This document shows, piece after piece, positions 51,862 through 60,144 of a stretch of 64,000 nt of DNA (the stretch's first letter is position 1; each line of letters opens with the position of its first letter). A model generated the notes under the pieces. It did no database searches. It was not told the DNA's origin and saw only the letters and a list, made by a program, of their open reading frames with translations. The stretch covers positions 19,568 through 83,567 of the forward strand of contig NZ_JAAXLA010000025.1 in NCBI RefSeq assembly GCF_012911935.1. Reading direction: 5' to 3'. Both the position numbers and the translations under genes were made by a program. This DNA is from Pseudonocardia acidicola. GTDB taxonomy: Bacteria; Actinomycetota; Actinomycetes; Mycobacteriales; Pseudonocardiaceae.

Positions 51862-52794
51862 TCAGCCGGCCAGGAAGTCGGCGATCAGCCCCGTGACCGT
51901 CGCCGGGCACTCCTGGTGCGGGAAGTGCCCGATCCCGGGCAGTACCCGCATGTCCGGATCGTCGCCGACCCAGCGGGTCGATGCGCGCGCCGTGCGCTCG
52001 AGTAGGCACGGATCCGCCGAGCCGTGCACCTGCAGCACCGGCATGGCGGTGGGCCGGGCCACCGCGGCGGCGAACCGGCGCCCTTCGGCCCGCAGTTGCG
52101 AGCGCAGCGCCCACCGGTAGTACTCCATCGCGCAGTGCGCCACGGCCGGGATCTGAATGGCCTGCCGGTTGCGCGCCGCGGCCTCGGCGAAGTCGTCCGA
52201 CGCGGACCATGCCGGACCCGCCCAGCTGCGCATGATCCGCTCCACCCTGGCGCCGTCGTCGGCTCGCAGCGAGCGCTCCGGCCACCGTGGCAACTGGAAG
52301 CCCAGGGCGTAGCCCAGGGTGGCGCGGCCCTGTCCACCCGGATCGCGCACCACCGCGTTGCGCACGGCCAGGGGGTGCGGTGCGGCGACAACGGCCAGCG
52401 AGTGCACCAGCCGCGGATGCAGCGCCGCGGCCGTCCAGCCGATGAGCCCACCCCAGTCGTGCCCGATGATGCGGGCCTCGGACTCGCCGAGCGCCCGGAT
52501 CAGCCCGGCGACGTCACCGGCGAGCGTCCACAGGTCGTAGCCGCGGGGTGGCTTGTCGGAGTCGCCGTAACCGCGCAGGTCGACCGCGACGGCCCGGTAC
52601 CCGGCCTCGGCCAGACCGGCCAGCTGGTGGCGCCAGGACCACCAGAACTCGGGGAACCCGTGGAGCATGACGACCAGCGGGCCCTGGCCGCTCTCCACGA
52701 CGTGCAGCCGGATGCCGTTGGCCGACACCTCACGGTGCGTCCACGGACCCGGCAGCCGGACCGATGACGGGTCGGGTCCGCCCCGTTTCGCCAC
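51862..52794 (-). CDS. alpha/beta hydrolase (epoxide hydrolase-like)
   Basis: A 310-residue alpha/beta hydrolase. It has the oxyanion motif LHGFPEFWWSW (HGFPE as in epoxide hydrolases and dehalogenases), VAVDLRGYGDSDKP, an Asp nucleophile in IGHDWGGLIGW, a cap domain with paired Tyr (MEYYRWAL), an acidic residue near GSADPCLL and the catalytic His in IGHFPHQE. The substrate is unknown. GTG 52794 lies 13 nt after the holin-like gene on the same strand, so the two are probably co-transcribed. Confidence 0.88.
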   Translation of the reverse strand: MAKRGGPDPSSVRLPGPWTHREVSANGIRLHVVESGQGPLVVMLHGFPEFWWSWRHQLAGLAEAGYRAVAVDLRGYGDSDKPPRGYDLWTLAGDVAGLIRALGESEARIIGHDWGGLIGWTAAALHPRLVHSLAVVAAPHPLAVRNAVVRDPGGQGRATLGYALGFQLPRWPERSLRADDGARVERIMRSWAGPAWSASDDFAEAAARNRQAIQIPAVAHCAMEYYRWALRSQLRAEGRRFAAAVARPTAMPVLQVHGSADPCLLERTARASTRWVGDDPDMRVLPGIGHFPHQECPATVTGLIADFLAG

Positions 52795-52807
52795 CTCCCG
52801 GCCCGGC

Positions 52808-53317
52808 TCAGCCGGTGGTGCTGGCGCGACGCCCGTTCAGCTCGGCGGGCTCCTGGCCGTCGTGGCGACCGCGGCTGCTCAGGACCTCCGCCGTCTCCTT
52901 CAGGCTGCTGATCGTGCGCTCCGGCTTCTGGATCTTGCGCACCCGCCGGTAGCCGAGGAGACCGAACACCGCGGCGACGACCACCATCAGACCGAACACG
53001 ATGCCGAAGGCGGCGGCCCGGTTCAGCCACAGCGACAACAGCTCCCCGATCGCGAAGAACAGGAAGAACAGGCTGAACAGCAGGACCGTCAGCGCGACGA
53101 CGAAGAAGATGCTGCCCTGCAGCCCCTTCTTCACCTCCGAGGTGACCTCGGCCTTCGCCAGCTCGACCTCGGAACGGACGAGCGAGGAGACGTGCGTGGT
53201 CACGTCCTTGACGAGCGCGCCGATCGACTGGTCGGCAGGTGCCGGTTCGGGTGAGAGCGGGATCGAGGGCAGCACGGGTGGAACATCCGTGCCGCTGGAG
53301 CTGGTCGGGCTGGCCAC
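52808..53317 (-). CDS. phage holin family protein (actinobacterial Holin-X)
   Basis: A 169-residue membrane protein: an N-terminal helix with SSLVRSEVELAKAEV (typical of this family), two membrane helices (about 68-90 and 97-120, FFVVALTVLLFSLFFLFFAI), then a charged C-terminal tail. Despite the family name it is a chromosomal housekeeping-type gene without phage neighbours; the role is unknown. GTG 53317 has AGGAGG 7 nt upstream. M. tuberculosis and Streptomyces carry similar genes near serine proteases or hydrolases. Confidence 0.85.
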   Translation of the reverse strand: MASPTSSSGTDVPPVLPSIPLSPEPAPADQSIGALVKDVTTHVSSLVRSEVELAKAEVTSEVKKGLQGSIFFVVALTVLLFSLFFLFFAIGELLSLWLNRAAAFGIVFGLMVVVAAVFGLLGYRRVRKIQKPERTISSLKETAEVLSSRGRHDGQEPAELNGRRASTTG

Positions 53318-53409
53318 CGCGGTCCCTCCTGTGTGCCATCGAGCTCTGGACATGATCGGGGCGCCATCGTGCCACGCCACCCGGACCGGTGCCCGGTCAG
53401 GAGCGAGCG

Positions 53410-54696
53410 TCATCCGGACGTGGGCGTGTCCGGGACGGTCTCGGCACGGGCGGCGTGCACCCGGCCGCGCCGGACCAGCATGGCCGCGGCGATGAGGGCC
53501 GCCGCCGCCGAGGCCAGCAGCACCGCCGCCTTGGCCGTCTGCACCAGTTGCGGGCTCTGGTCGGCGAGCGCGAGCTCGGCGATGAGCAGGCTGACCGTGA
53601 ACCCGACGCCACCCAGCATGGACACCGCGGCCATGTCGCGCCAGCCCAGCCCGCGCGGACGGCACGCCGGGGTGATGCGAATGGCCAGCCAGGACGCGCC
53701 CAGGATGCCGAGTAGTTTGCCCAGCAGCAGGCCGACGACGACCCCCAGCGACAGCGGCTCGGTGACGACCTCACGCAGCGCCTCGGCGCCCACCGGCACC
53801 CCGGCCGCGAACAGCGCGAACACCGGCACGCAGAGCCCGGCCGACCACGGCTGCAGCCGGTGCTCCAGCCGCACGGCAGGGGCCTCGTCCTCGTCCGGGT
53901 CGGGCTTCACCCGGGTCAGCAGGCCGAGCAGCACCCCGGCGATGGTGGCGTGCACCCCGGCCTCGTGGATCGCGGTCCAGGTGACCAGCGCGATCGGGAC
54001 GTACAGCCACCACGCGCGGACCCGGCGGCGCTGCAGCCACCAGTAGAGCCCGGCCGCGGCGGCGGCCACCGCGAGCGCGCCGACCTGCAAGCCCGAGCTG
54101 AACAGCACGGCGATGACGACGATCGCGCCGAGGTCGTCGGCGACGGCGAGCCCGAGCAGGAACACCCGGGCGGCCGCGGGCAGCGCGGAACCGGCCAGCG
54201 CGAGCACCCCGAGGGCGAACGCGATGTCGGTGGCCACCGGGATCGCCCACGCCTGGTCCATCCCCGGCGCGCCGCGCCCGACCAGCAGCGCGAGTCCGGC
54301 CGGGACGATCATCCCGCCGAGTGCCGCGGCCACCGGCAGCAGCGCCTGGCGCACCGTCGACAGCTCACCGACCACCAGCTCGCGCTTGAGCTCCAGCCCC
54401 ACGACGAAGAAGAAGATCGCCAGCAACCCGTCGGCGGCCCACTGGGCGAGGGTGAGGTCGAGATGCAGCGCGGCGGGCCCGACCCGGATCTCCCGCATCG
54501 CCTCGTACACGCCGGCCCACGGCGAGTTCGCCCAGATCAGGGCGACCGCGGTGGCGATGAGGAGGACGACGCCACCCACGGTCTCGGTGCGCAGGTAGCG
54601 GGCGAACTCGGAAGCAGGGGCGACGAGGCGGCGTGCAGAGATCACGGGCGACTCCAGGGTCGGCGACGAAGCTGCCGACCAGACTTCCCGGCTCAC
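53410..54696 (-). CDS. nhaA: Na+/H+ antiporter NhaA
   Basis: A 428-residue antiporter with about eleven or twelve membrane helices. The NhaA signature includes FFFVVGLELKRELVVGEL, VATDIAFALGVLAL and the transport aspartates of LAVADDLGAIVVIAVLF, with GIWALVHEAGVHATIAG-like sequence as HEAGVHATIAGVLLGL. It exports Na+ in exchange for H+ and keeps pH homeostasis. A TAAGAT -10 box (54706-54711) lies 9 nt before GTG 54696. The nearby decayed CPA1 antiporter is unrelated in family. Confidence 0.95.
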   Translation of the reverse strand: MSREVWSAASSPTLESPVISARRLVAPASEFARYLRTETVGGVVLLIATAVALIWANSPWAGVYEAMREIRVGPAALHLDLTLAQWAADGLLAIFFFVVGLELKRELVVGELSTVRQALLPVAAALGGMIVPAGLALLVGRGAPGMDQAWAIPVATDIAFALGVLALAGSALPAAARVFLLGLAVADDLGAIVVIAVLFSSGLQVGALAVAAAAAGLYWWLQRRRVRAWWLYVPIALVTWTAIHEAGVHATIAGVLLGLLTRVKPDPDEDEAPAVRLEHRLQPWSAGLCVPVFALFAAGVPVGAEALREVVTEPLSLGVVVGLLLGKLLGILGASWLAIRITPACRPRGLGWRDMAAVSMLGGVGFTVSLLIAELALADQSPQLVQTAKAAVLLASAAAALIAAAMLVRRGRVHAARAETVPDTPTSG

Positions 54697-54705
54697 CTTG
54701 ACGCG

Positions 54706-54711
54706 ATCTTA
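54706..54711 (-). promoter_or_regulatory. -10 box of nhaA
   Basis: TAAGAT on the minus strand, the best match to TATAAT-type boxes in this part of the window, 9 nt before the nhaA GTG; the leader would be absent or ~3 nt. Confidence 0.55.
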
Positions 54712-54757
54712 ACGGCCCTGGAGGGACGGCGTAACCGGAACGTGACCCCCCACACCC

Positions 54758-54845
54758 CGCGAGTCGTCACATTTCGGCGCGCGAGTCGGCGTTCTTCGGC
54801 GCGCGAGTCGGCGTTCTTCGGCGCGCGAGTCGCGGTGTCTGCGCG
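54758..54845 (+). repeat. four-copy 22-nt tandem array (CGCGAGTCG units)
   Basis: Four head-to-tail 22-nt units at 54758, 54780, 54802 and 54824 each begin CGCGAGTCG. The middle two are identical (ending GCGTTCTTCGGCG) and the outer two diverge (first ends TCACATTTCGGCG). The array fills the gap between nhaA and arfB and ends one base before the arfB stop codon. It is related to the pair at 42213-42243. Confidence 0.85.
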
Positions 54846-55283
54846 CTAATCCTCCGGCCGCCCGCGCAGCCTCTTGATCGCCCCCCGGCGGTTCTTGGCG
54901 TCCAGCCGCCGCCGCTGCGACCCCGCCGTCGGCCGGGTCGGGCACCGCTTCGGTGGATCCGGCGCCATCGCGGACCGCAGGGTCGTCGCCAGCCGATCAC
55001 GCGCGGCGTCGCGGTTGCGCAACTGGCTGCGGTGCTCCGAGGCGACGACCGTCAGCACGCCGTCGACGAGCCGATTCGCCAGCCGTCCGAGCGCTCGCTC
55101 GCGCAACGCTTCCGGCACCGACGGCGAGCCGGCGAGGTCGAACGAGAGCTCGACCCGCGAGTCGGTGGTGTTGACCCCCTGGCCGCCCGGGCCCGAGGCA
55201 CGCGAAAACCGCCAGTGCAGCTCCCGTTCGGGCAGCACCAGCGATCCGCGTACGGGCAGTCCCTCCTCGGGCATCGCAGCCAT
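54846..55283 (-). CDS. arfB: ArfB-type peptidyl-tRNA hydrolase (ribosome rescue)
   Basis: A 145-residue release-factor-like protein. The GGQ catalytic motif appears in SRASGPGGQGVNTTDSRVEL near residue 35, and a Lys/Arg-rich C-terminal tail (RRRLDAKNRRGAIKRLRGR) matches the mRNA-channel-binding tail of ArfB/YaeJ. It frees stalled ribosomes on messages without stop codons. ATG 55283 or 55274 can serve as start. Confidence 0.93.
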   Translation of the reverse strand: MAAMPEEGLPVRGSLVLPERELHWRFSRASGPGGQGVNTTDSRVELSFDLAGSPSVPEALRERALGRLANRLVDGVLTVVASEHRSQLRNRDAARDRLATTLRSAMAPDPPKRCPTRPTAGSQRRRLDAKNRRGAIKRLRGRPED

Positions 55284-55311
55284 GTGGCCAGGATGCCCGA
55301 GGGGGCATGCC

Positions 55312-57288
55312 TCAGTCCTCCGACCTACCCTCCTGCAGCCCCGACGAGATCATGTCCATGACCGTCGAGTCGGCCAGCGTCGTGACGTCGCCGATCTCGC
55401 GGTTCTCCGCGACATCGCGCAGCAGCCGGCGCATGATCTTCCCGGAGCGGGTCTTGGGCAGCTCGTCGACGACCATGATCTGGCGCGGCTTGGCGATCGG
55501 CCCGATCTCCTTGGACACGTGGTCGCGCAGCGCCTTGATCGCCTCTTCGCCCTTGGCCTCGTCCTGGGCCACGTTGCCGCGCAGGATGACGAACGCGACG
55601 ATGCCCTGCCCGGTGGTCGGGTCCGAGGCGCCGACGACCGCCGCCTCGGCCACCGTCGGGTGGCTGACCAGCGCCGACTCGACCTCGGTCGTCGAGATCC
55701 GGTGCCCGGAGACGTTCATGACGTCGTCGACGCGGCCGAGCAGCCAGACCGCGCCGTCGTCGTCGTACTTGGCGCCGTCACCGGCGAAGTAGTAGCCCTG
55801 GTCGGCGAACCGGGACCAGTAGGTGTCGCGGTAGCGCTCCTCGTCACCCCAGATGCCGCGCAGCATCGCCGGCCACGGCTGGTCGAGCACCAGGTATCCG
55901 CCCTCGCCGTTGCCGACCGGGGTGCCGGACTCGTCGACCACAGTCGCCGCGATGCCCGGCAGTGGCCGCATCGCCGATCCGGGCTTGGTCGCCGTCACGC
56001 CGGGCAACGGGGAGATCATGATCGCGCCGGTCTCGGTTTGCCACCAGGTGTCGACGATCGGGCAGTTGTCGTGGCCGACGTGTTCCCGATACCACATCCA
56101 GGCCTCGGGGTTGATCGGCTCACCCACCGTGCCCAGCACCCGTAGCGAGGAAAGGTCGTACTTGTCGGGGATCTCCTTGCCCCACTTCATGAACGTGCGG
56201 ATCAGTGTGGGAGCGGTGTAGTAGATCGAGACGCCGTACTTCTGGATGATCTCCCAGTGCCGGCCCTCGTGCGGGGTGTTCGGGGTGCCCTCGTACATCA
56301 CCGACGTGGCGCGGTTGGCCAGCGGCCCGTACACGATGTAGCTGTGCCCGGTGACCCAGCCGATGTCGGCCGTGCACCAGAAGACGCTCTCCCCCGGCTT
56401 GTGGTCGAACACCACGTTGTGCGTGTACGCGGCCTGGGTGAGGTAGCCGCCGGAGGTGTGCAGGATGCCCTTCGGCTTACCCGTGGTGCCCGAGGTGTAG
56501 AGGATGTAGAGCGGGTGCTCGGAGTCGAACGCCTCGGGGGTGTGCTGGTCGGACTGGCGGTCGACCAGGTCGTGCCACCAGATGTCACGACCCTCGGTCC
56601 ACGGCACGTCGGTCTCGGTCCGCTTGACCACGAGCACGTGCTCGATGGACGGGGTGTGCTTGACCGCCTCGTCGGTGTTCTCCTTCATCGGCGCCGGCTT
56701 GCCGCGCCGGTACTGCCCGTCGGAGGTGATCAGCAGCTTGGCCTCGGCGTCCTCGATGCGGGAGCGCAGCGCGCCCGGGGAGAACCCGCCGAACACGACG
56801 CTGTGCAGCGCACCCAGCCGGGCGCAGGCCAGCATCGAGAACACGGCCTCGGGGATCATCGGCAGCTGGATGGCGACCCGGTCGCCCTTGCCCACCCCGA
56901 GCTCGATGAGCGCGTTGGCGGTTTTGGAGACCTCGCGCTGCAGGTCGGCGTAGGTGATGGTGCGGGTGTCGCCCGGCTCGCCCTCCCAGTGGTACGCGAC
57001 CTGATCGCCGTGCCCGGCCTCGACGTGCCGGTCGACGCAGTTGTAGGCGACGTTGAGCTTGCCGCCGACGAACCACTTGGCGAACGGGGCGTCCCACTCC
57101 AGGACCTCGTCCCACTTCTGGGCCCAGCTCAGCCGGTCTGCCTGCTCCGCCCAGAACGCCTCACGGTCGTCGTCGGCGCGGGCGTACCAGCCCTCCGTGG
57201 CATTGGCCTGCGCCGCGAACTCCTCGGCGGGTGGGAAGCTCCGGCTCTCGGTGGACAGGTTGCTCAGCGTGGCTCCGGACTCGGCCAT
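55312..57288 (-). CDS. acs: acetyl-CoA synthetase
   Basis: A 658-residue AMP-forming acetate-CoA ligase. Adenylation motifs include [18 protein letters not shown] and [14 protein letters not shown]; the hinge and C-terminal domain include [20 protein letters not shown] and the acetylatable catalytic Lys in [15 protein letters not shown]. It activates acetate for central metabolism. ATG 57288 is preceded by GAGGAA and gives the conserved start; an upstream frame adds 21 codons. Position next to the ssd/tad block resembles mycobacteria (Rv3667 near Rv3656c-Rv3662c). Confidence 0.96.
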   Translation of the reverse strand: MAESGATLSNLSTESRSFPPAEEFAAQANATEGWYARADDDREAFWAEQADRLSWAQKWDEVLEWDAPFAKWFVGGKLNVAYNCVDRHVEAGHGDQVAYHWEGEPGDTRTITYADLQREVSKTANALIELGVGKGDRVAIQLPMIPEAVFSMLACARLGALHSVVFGGFSPGALRSRIEDAEAKLLITSDGQYRRGKPAPMKENTDEAVKHTPSIEHVLVVKRTETDVPWTEGRDIWWHDLVDRQSDQHTPEAFDSEHPLYILYTSGTTGKPKGILHTSGGYLTQAAYTHNVVFDHKPGESVFWCTADIGWVTGHSYIVYGPLANRATSVMYEGTPNTPHEGRHWEIIQKYGVSIYYTAPTLIRTFMKWGKEIPDKYDLSSLRVLGTVGEPINPEAWMWYREHVGHDNCPIVDTWWQTETGAIMISPLPGVTATKPGSAMRPLPGIAATVVDESGTPVGNGEGGYLVLDQPWPAMLRGIWGDEERYRDTYWSRFADQGYYFAGDGAKYDDDGAVWLLGRVDDVMNVSGHRISTTEVESALVSHPTVAEAAVVGASDPTTGQGIVAFVILRGNVAQDEAKGEEAIKALRDHVSKEIGPIAKPRQIMVVDELPKTRSGKIMRRLLRDVAENREIGDVTTLADSTVMDMISSGLQEGRSED

Positions 57289-57675
57289 TTCCTCGTGCCC
57301 TCCTCGTCCTGCGCGGGTGAGCCGGACAGCGGTGGCCGGGCTCACGCTCATCGGGGTCAGACGCTAGTGTTCCTAAACCGCGCGCGCACCGTCAGTACGG
57401 ACAGGCGCGACGGCCCATCAGGCCATCGAACACCCTGCGTAAAGCTGTGAATGCTCAGGTCGGCAGTTATCGGACACCGAGAGCGAAGGTCGGCAGGATC
57501 GTCCGTCGTCACGTCGCGTTGAGCACCCCGGCCAAGGGGCATACCCGGCCAGTACGGCGGTGATGCTCATTTCGTGACGTTCCGGGCTTTCCTCCGAAAC
57601 CGGGTCGCCCCGGATCGCCCTGACTCACCGATGGTCGCCGCACGGCAGCGGCCGCGCCAGTGACAGCATGGCGTC
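57289..57675. promoter_or_regulatory. acs / Fic-like divergent intergenic region
   Basis: 387 nt without a gene. A minus-strand -10 TAGCGT at 57361-57366 probably serves acs. A TGTGA half-site near 57446 is too weak to call a CRP/GlxR site. No hairpin or small ORF stood out. The Fic-like gene has no clear -10 box. Confidence 0.4.
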
Positions 57676-58431
57676 GTGCCTGCGTCACGCGTGTCCGATC
57701 CGCTCGCCCCCCTCGTCGACCTTCCGGGCGTGGCGGACGCCGTCGCGCGCGCCCGCGACGCGGTGGTCGCCGTGCACAACCACCCCGTCAACCGGCGCGG
57801 CTGGCCGGCGAGCGCTGCCGAGGCGGGCCTGCGCGCGGCCCGCGCGTCCGCGGCCCTCGACGGGGCCCCACTCACCCCGACCAACGAGGAACTGGTGACC
57901 GACCCGGTGCTGGCCGGGGCCGTACGCGCCGCCGACGAAGCGAGCCGGCTGCTCGGCGTGTGGCGCGCGGCTCCGCTGCAGGCACTGGCCCGGCTGCACA
58001 TGGTGGCCGCCGCCGACCTCGTGCCTGCCGACCGGCACGGCGAGGAGCTCGGCCGGCCGCGGACCGACGAGGGCGTTGCCGCCCGGCTGTCCCTGCTGGC
58101 CGATCTGGCCACCGGGGGGACGTCCGTGCCCGCCCCGGTGCTGGTCGCGGTCGTCCACGGGGAGCTGCTGACGCTGGCGCCGTTCCCGACCGCGAACGGC
58201 GTCGTGGCGCGAGCCGCCGCACGGCTCGCCGCGGTCGCCTCCGGACTGGACCCGAAGGGCCTCGCCGTGCCCGAGGTCGGGCACCTGCGCCGGGCGGGCG
58301 AGTACCGCGCGGCCGCTGAGGGCTTCGCCGGTGGCAGCGTCGAGGGCATCACGGCATGGCTGCTGCACTGCTGCGCGCAATGGGAGACCGGGGCCCGGGA
58401 AGGGACGTCCATCGCGGAGGCGCGGACCTGA
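57676..58431 (+). CDS. degenerate Fic-domain protein
   Basis: A 251-residue cytoplasmic protein similar to M. tuberculosis Rv3662c and Streptomyces proteins annotated as oxidoreductases. The Fic-like motif HPFxxGNGRxxR is recognisable as LAPFPTANGVVARAAARLA, but the catalytic His is Ala, the GNGR core is ANGV and the signature Arg is displaced, so AMP transfer is unlikely. The N-terminal NRRGWPASAAEAGLRAARASA helix resembles the family. Function unknown; its conserved place beside the HAD-Ms1-6C-ssd-tad block is the main clue. Confidence 0.8.
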   Translation: MPASRVSDPLAPLVDLPGVADAVARARDAVVAVHNHPVNRRGWPASAAEAGLRAARASAALDGAPLTPTNEELVTDPVLAGAVRAADEASRLLGVWRAAPLQALARLHMVAAADLVPADRHGEELGRPRTDEGVAARLSLLADLATGGTSVPAPVLVAVVHGELLTLAPFPTANGVVARAAARLAAVASGLDPKGLAVPEVGHLRRAGEYRAAAEGFAGGSVEGITAWLLHCCAQWETGAREGTSIAEART

Positions 58432-58450
58432 GCTTCGGGGCGCCACATGA

Positions 58451-58688
58451 GACGGGCGGAACCCCTCATCGAGGGGTGCCGCCCGTCTGCGTGTGAACTC
58501 CGGGATCCAGGCGTGCACTACGTGTCGTGCTCCGGCCTCGGCGTCCGGCGTCCCGGTACGCAGGCCCACGACGACATGCCTCCCGCGGCGTGCTGTGCGT
58601 GGAGGGCCCGGCGGCCACACACGGAGCCCTCATCGGGGGAGACGGGCACTTCTCTGCCGTACCGCCCCTGGCCGACCAGGAGTCCGCA
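58451..58688 (-). ncRNA. Ms1/MTS2823-like RNA (6S-like, RNA-polymerase-binding candidate)
   Basis: The 447-nt gap between the convergent Fic-like and HAD genes contains a minus-strand promoter followed by an RNA of ~238 nt. Long-range pairs give a rod: 58679-58685 with 58495-58501 (one G-U), 58658-58663 (GGTACG) with 58555-58560 (CGTACC), and 58615-58622 with 58595-58602. A strong hairpin ends it (58451-58487: a 9-bp and a 7-bp stem around loop GAT). In M. tuberculosis MTS2823/Ms1 lies between Rv3661 (HAD) and Rv3662c, on the HAD strand, and in Streptomyces scr3559 has a similar place. Synteny, strand and fold agree; primary-sequence homology was not tested. Confidence 0.68.
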
Positions 58689-58694
58689 ACCCCA

Positions 58695-58723
58695 TTTCTA
58701 GTAGGTGACCGGCGCCACAGCAA
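58695..58723 (-). promoter_or_regulatory. strong -35/-10 promoter of the Ms1-like RNA
   Basis: On the minus strand TTGCTG (58718-58723) and TAGAAA (58695-58700) are exactly 17 nt apart, the best two-hexamer promoter in the window. No start codon with a good frame follows, which fits an RNA gene. Confidence 0.65.
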
Positions 58724-58878
58724 GAGTTTGACGCGGGTGCACCGGTTCAGTCACCGCGGGTAGCCGTCGATGCCCCACAGTCGACCCGACCGGCCGCTGT
58801 TCCGACGGTGAGGTCATCCCGTAGAAGGGACGGGCGCCGACGCGAAAGCCCTGCTCAGGGAACCAGCGCCGGAATGGG

Positions 58879-59694
58879 TCAGCCTCGTTGCCGGCGCTGT
58901 CGGAAACGGTGTCCGCACCAACCCGCCCCGGCCAGCGCGACAGCTCCCAGACCGGCCGCCGCGAGCATCGCCGCGGGCGGCGTGCGGAACCGCGACCGCA
59001 ACGCGACCGGGTCCGCGAACGTGAGGATCGGCCACCCGCGCTGCTCGGCCTCGCGGCGCAGGGCGCGGTCCGGATTCACCGCCGTCGGATGGCCGACGGC
59101 CTCCAGCAGCGGCAGGTCCGTGATCGAGTCCGAGTAGGCCCGGCAGTCCGCCAGCCGGTAGCCGCGCTCGGCGGCGATCTCCCGGGCGGCCTGCGCCTTG
59201 TGCTCGCCGTAGCAGTAGAAGTCGATGTCTCCGGTGTACCGCCCGGCCCGGACGGCCATCCGGGTCGCCAGGCAGCGGTCGGCACCGACCAGCGCCGCGA
59301 TCGGCTCCACGACCTCAAGGCCGGAGGCCGACAGCACCACGACCTCCTCGCCGGCCGCCTGGTGCGCGGCGATGAGCGCGGTGGCCTCGGCGTAGACGAG
59401 CGGCTCCACGACCTCATGCAGCGTCTCGGCGACGATCGCGTGGATCTGCGCCACCTCCCACCCCGTGCACAGCGCGGTGATGCGGCGGCGCAGCAGGTCC
59501 ATCATGTCGGCGTCCGCACCCGACAGCATGAGCAGCAACTGCGCGTAGCCGCTACGCAGCGCGGCCCGCCGGCTGATCAGCCCCTGCCGGCGGAACGGAC
59601 GGCTGAAGGCCAGCGCGCTCGACCCGGCGATGATGGTCTTGTCGAGATCGAAGAAGGCCGCCGCCGTGGGCAGCTGCAGGGACGGACCGGACAC
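58879..59694 (-). CDS. HAD-IB family phosphatase (SerB-like, membrane-anchored)
   Basis: A ~271-residue HAD-superfamily hydrolase. Motif I FFDLDKTII (nucleophile Asp) is near residue 16, motif II is VLSASG, and motif III/IV appear as HKAQAA and YSDSITDLPLL with the metal-binding Asp pair. A C-terminal membrane helix (MLAAAGLGAVALAGAGW) ends the protein. M. tuberculosis Rv3661 is the counterpart. GTG 59694 is the only start codon in frame between the motif and the 6C RNA; it lacks a ribosome site, so the 5' end is uncertain. The substrate is unknown. Confidence 0.85.
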   Translation of the reverse strand: MSGPSLQLPTAAAFFDLDKTIIAGSSALAFSRPFRRQGLISRRAALRSGYAQLLLMLSGADADMMDLLRRRITALCTGWEVAQIHAIVAETLHEVVEPLVYAEATALIAAHQAAGEEVVVLSASGLEVVEPIAALVGADRCLATRMAVRAGRYTGDIDFYCYGEHKAQAAREIAAERGYRLADCRAYSDSITDLPLLEAVGHPTAVNPDRALRREAEQRGWPILTFADPVALRSRFRTPPAAMLAAAGLGAVALAGAGWCGHRFRQRRQRG

Positions 59695-59834
59695 GCCGCG
59701 GGAGCTTGCCAGATGTGGCGCCGGCAGTGCCTCGGGTGGGTCGTCGAGCCGGCTGCCGGACGGCCTGAACGGGCCGGTCGGCGCAGGAGAAACATGCGTC
59801 GGCGCAGGGACGGGCGTTGAGGCCCGGTTCCGGC

Positions 59835-59840
59835 TACAGT
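59835..59840 (+). promoter_or_regulatory. -10 box of the 6C RNA
   Basis: TACAGT fits TANNNT and predicts initiation near 59847, just before the first hairpin of the 6C RNA. Confidence 0.55.
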
Positions 59841-59846
59841 TGAGTC

Positions 59847-59940
59847 GGCCCGGATGCGTCCGGGCATGGTTCAGCTCGACCCCCCGGGGCTGAACCGACG
59901 ACGACCCCCGCCAATCCCCCCTGGCGGGGGTCGTCCACTT
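59847..59940 (+). ncRNA. 6C RNA (B11-like small RNA)
   Basis: Three perfect hairpins lie in ~90 nt: GCCCGGA-TGCG-TCCGGGC (59848-59865), an 8-bp stem GGTTCAGC/GCTGAACC with six consecutive C in the loop (59868-59896), and a 13-bp stem ACGACCCCCGCCA/TGGCGGGGGTCGT with ATCCCCCC-type loop (59901-59934). Two stem-loops with at least six C in the loop define the actinobacterial 6C motif. In M. tuberculosis B11 (6C) lies between Rv3660c (ssd) and Rv3661 (HAD) on the ssd strand, as here. Known 6C RNAs act through C-rich loops on mRNAs of replication and secretion genes. Confidence 0.88.
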
Positions 59941-60144
59941 CTCCAGGCCCACAGGGCCCCCGCCCAGCATGCCGGGTGACCCCGACAAGCCGGTTCAGCC
60001 CACCGCTGCTGCGATGCGAATCGTCCACATCGGCGGTCGGCCATCCACAGCCACGGACCGATTTCCGCCGCCTCGGCCCGACCCACCCCACGCTGGAACC
60101 CGGTGAGTCCGCACCGGGCGGACCGGCGAGGAGGGCTCCGGGTG

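Noticed and set aside
54846..55000. Small frames running through the 22-nt array as coding sequence
   Set aside because: The repeating peptides follow from the DNA repeat period and are not linked to a start with a ribosome site.
57440..57605. CRP/GlxR or GlnR operator upstream of acs
   Set aside because: Only isolated half-sites (TGTGA, GTGAC, GAAAC) with wrong spacing were found.
58466..58723. 85-residue reading frame on the minus strand in the 58.4-58.9 kb gap
   Set aside because: It has no ribosome site or recognisable domain and coincides with the paired RNA structure; a promoter directly upstream fits an RNA gene better.
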